Shown here piece after piece: positions 13,532 through 13,585 of a stretch of DNA of 13,585 nt. The position numbers and the translations under genes are program-made. The stretch's first letter is position 1. Each line of letters starts with the position of its first letter. The notes beneath the pieces were generated by a model. That model did not search any database and had not been told where the DNA came from. It saw only the letters and a list, made by a program, of their open reading frames with translations. Source of the DNA: Bacteroidales bacterium UBA2287 (GTDB lineage: Bacteria; Bacteroidota; Bacteroidia; Bacteroidales; Tenuifilaceae); NCBI GenBank assembly GCA_002345675.1, contig DDWL01000034.1, positions 1-13,585 on the forward strand. The letters run 5' to 3'.

Positions 13532-13585
13532 ATGATTTGGAGCCAAAGGGAGTTCAAAAAATTTTGGAAGAAGAATTTTAGGGCA
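13532..13585 (+). CDS. Possible start of a gene cut by the window end
   Basis: An ATG at 13532 opens 18 codons with no stop before the sequence ends: M-I-W-S-Q-R-E-F-K-K-F-W-K-K, continuing basic and aromatic. It is just after a good promoter; the leader would be only about six bases, so the true start could lie beyond the window, or the transcript could be non-coding. A basic N-terminus of this type would suit a membrane protein, but identity cannot be given. Confidence 0.3.
   Translation, partial: MIWSQREFKKFWKKNFRA

Overview
The window looks like core chromosomal DNA of a member of the Bacteroidota, probably Bacteroidales/Marinilabiliales-like. The protein set fits: a YwqK-type repeat protein, fused RibBA, a ~490-residue LptF/G-type permease, a small START-like protein and a glucosaminidase-LysM protein. 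Several gene starts are preceded by the Bacteroidota-type -7 element TAnnTTTG, three of them as TACTTTTG. Composition is AT-rich and even along the window. There is no tRNA, rRNA, CRISPR array, prophage or transposase gene.

Layout. Positions 1-446 are gene-free except for a small repeat cluster and a terminator. On the minus strand follow a secreted YwqK/MORN-type repeat protein (447-1244), a small non-coding mobile element (1261-1421), and dnaK with its terminator (1532-3436). A 341-bp divergent control region separates dnaK from plus-strand panB. After panB come a 137-bp inverted-repeat element (4631-4767), a single-domain RluA-type pseudouridine synthase, and a multidomain class III adenylate cyclase. 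The cyclase converges on, and overlaps by 4 bases, a minus-strand cytidine deaminase. A plus-strand secreted glucosaminidase with two LysM domains then converges with a minus-strand block read lptG-like permease -> ribBA -> fmt. A START-like gene lies upstream of that block. At the right edge a well-formed plus-strand promoter leads into a gene cut off by the window end.

Functions are mostly housekeeping: protein folding (DnaK), pantothenate (PanB), riboflavin precursors (RibBA), initiator tRNA formylation (Fmt), LPS export (LptF/G family), pyrimidine salvage (Cdd), RNA modification (RluA family) and peptidoglycan remodelling. Only ribBA-fmt (10-base gap) is clearly arranged as an operon. I see no defence system or new multi-gene machinery.

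The unusual material is non-coding. One ~143-bp MITE-like element has terminal inverted repeats and a 9-11 bp target duplication, and sits directly before the ywqK-like start. A second, 137-bp hairpin element has perfect 25-bp ends and shares a 12-base hairpin core with the first. A cluster of five TGACA/TGTCA boxes lies between dnaK and panB. The most interesting protein is the cyclase, with a degenerate receiver, PAS domain, coiled coil and adenylate-type active site.
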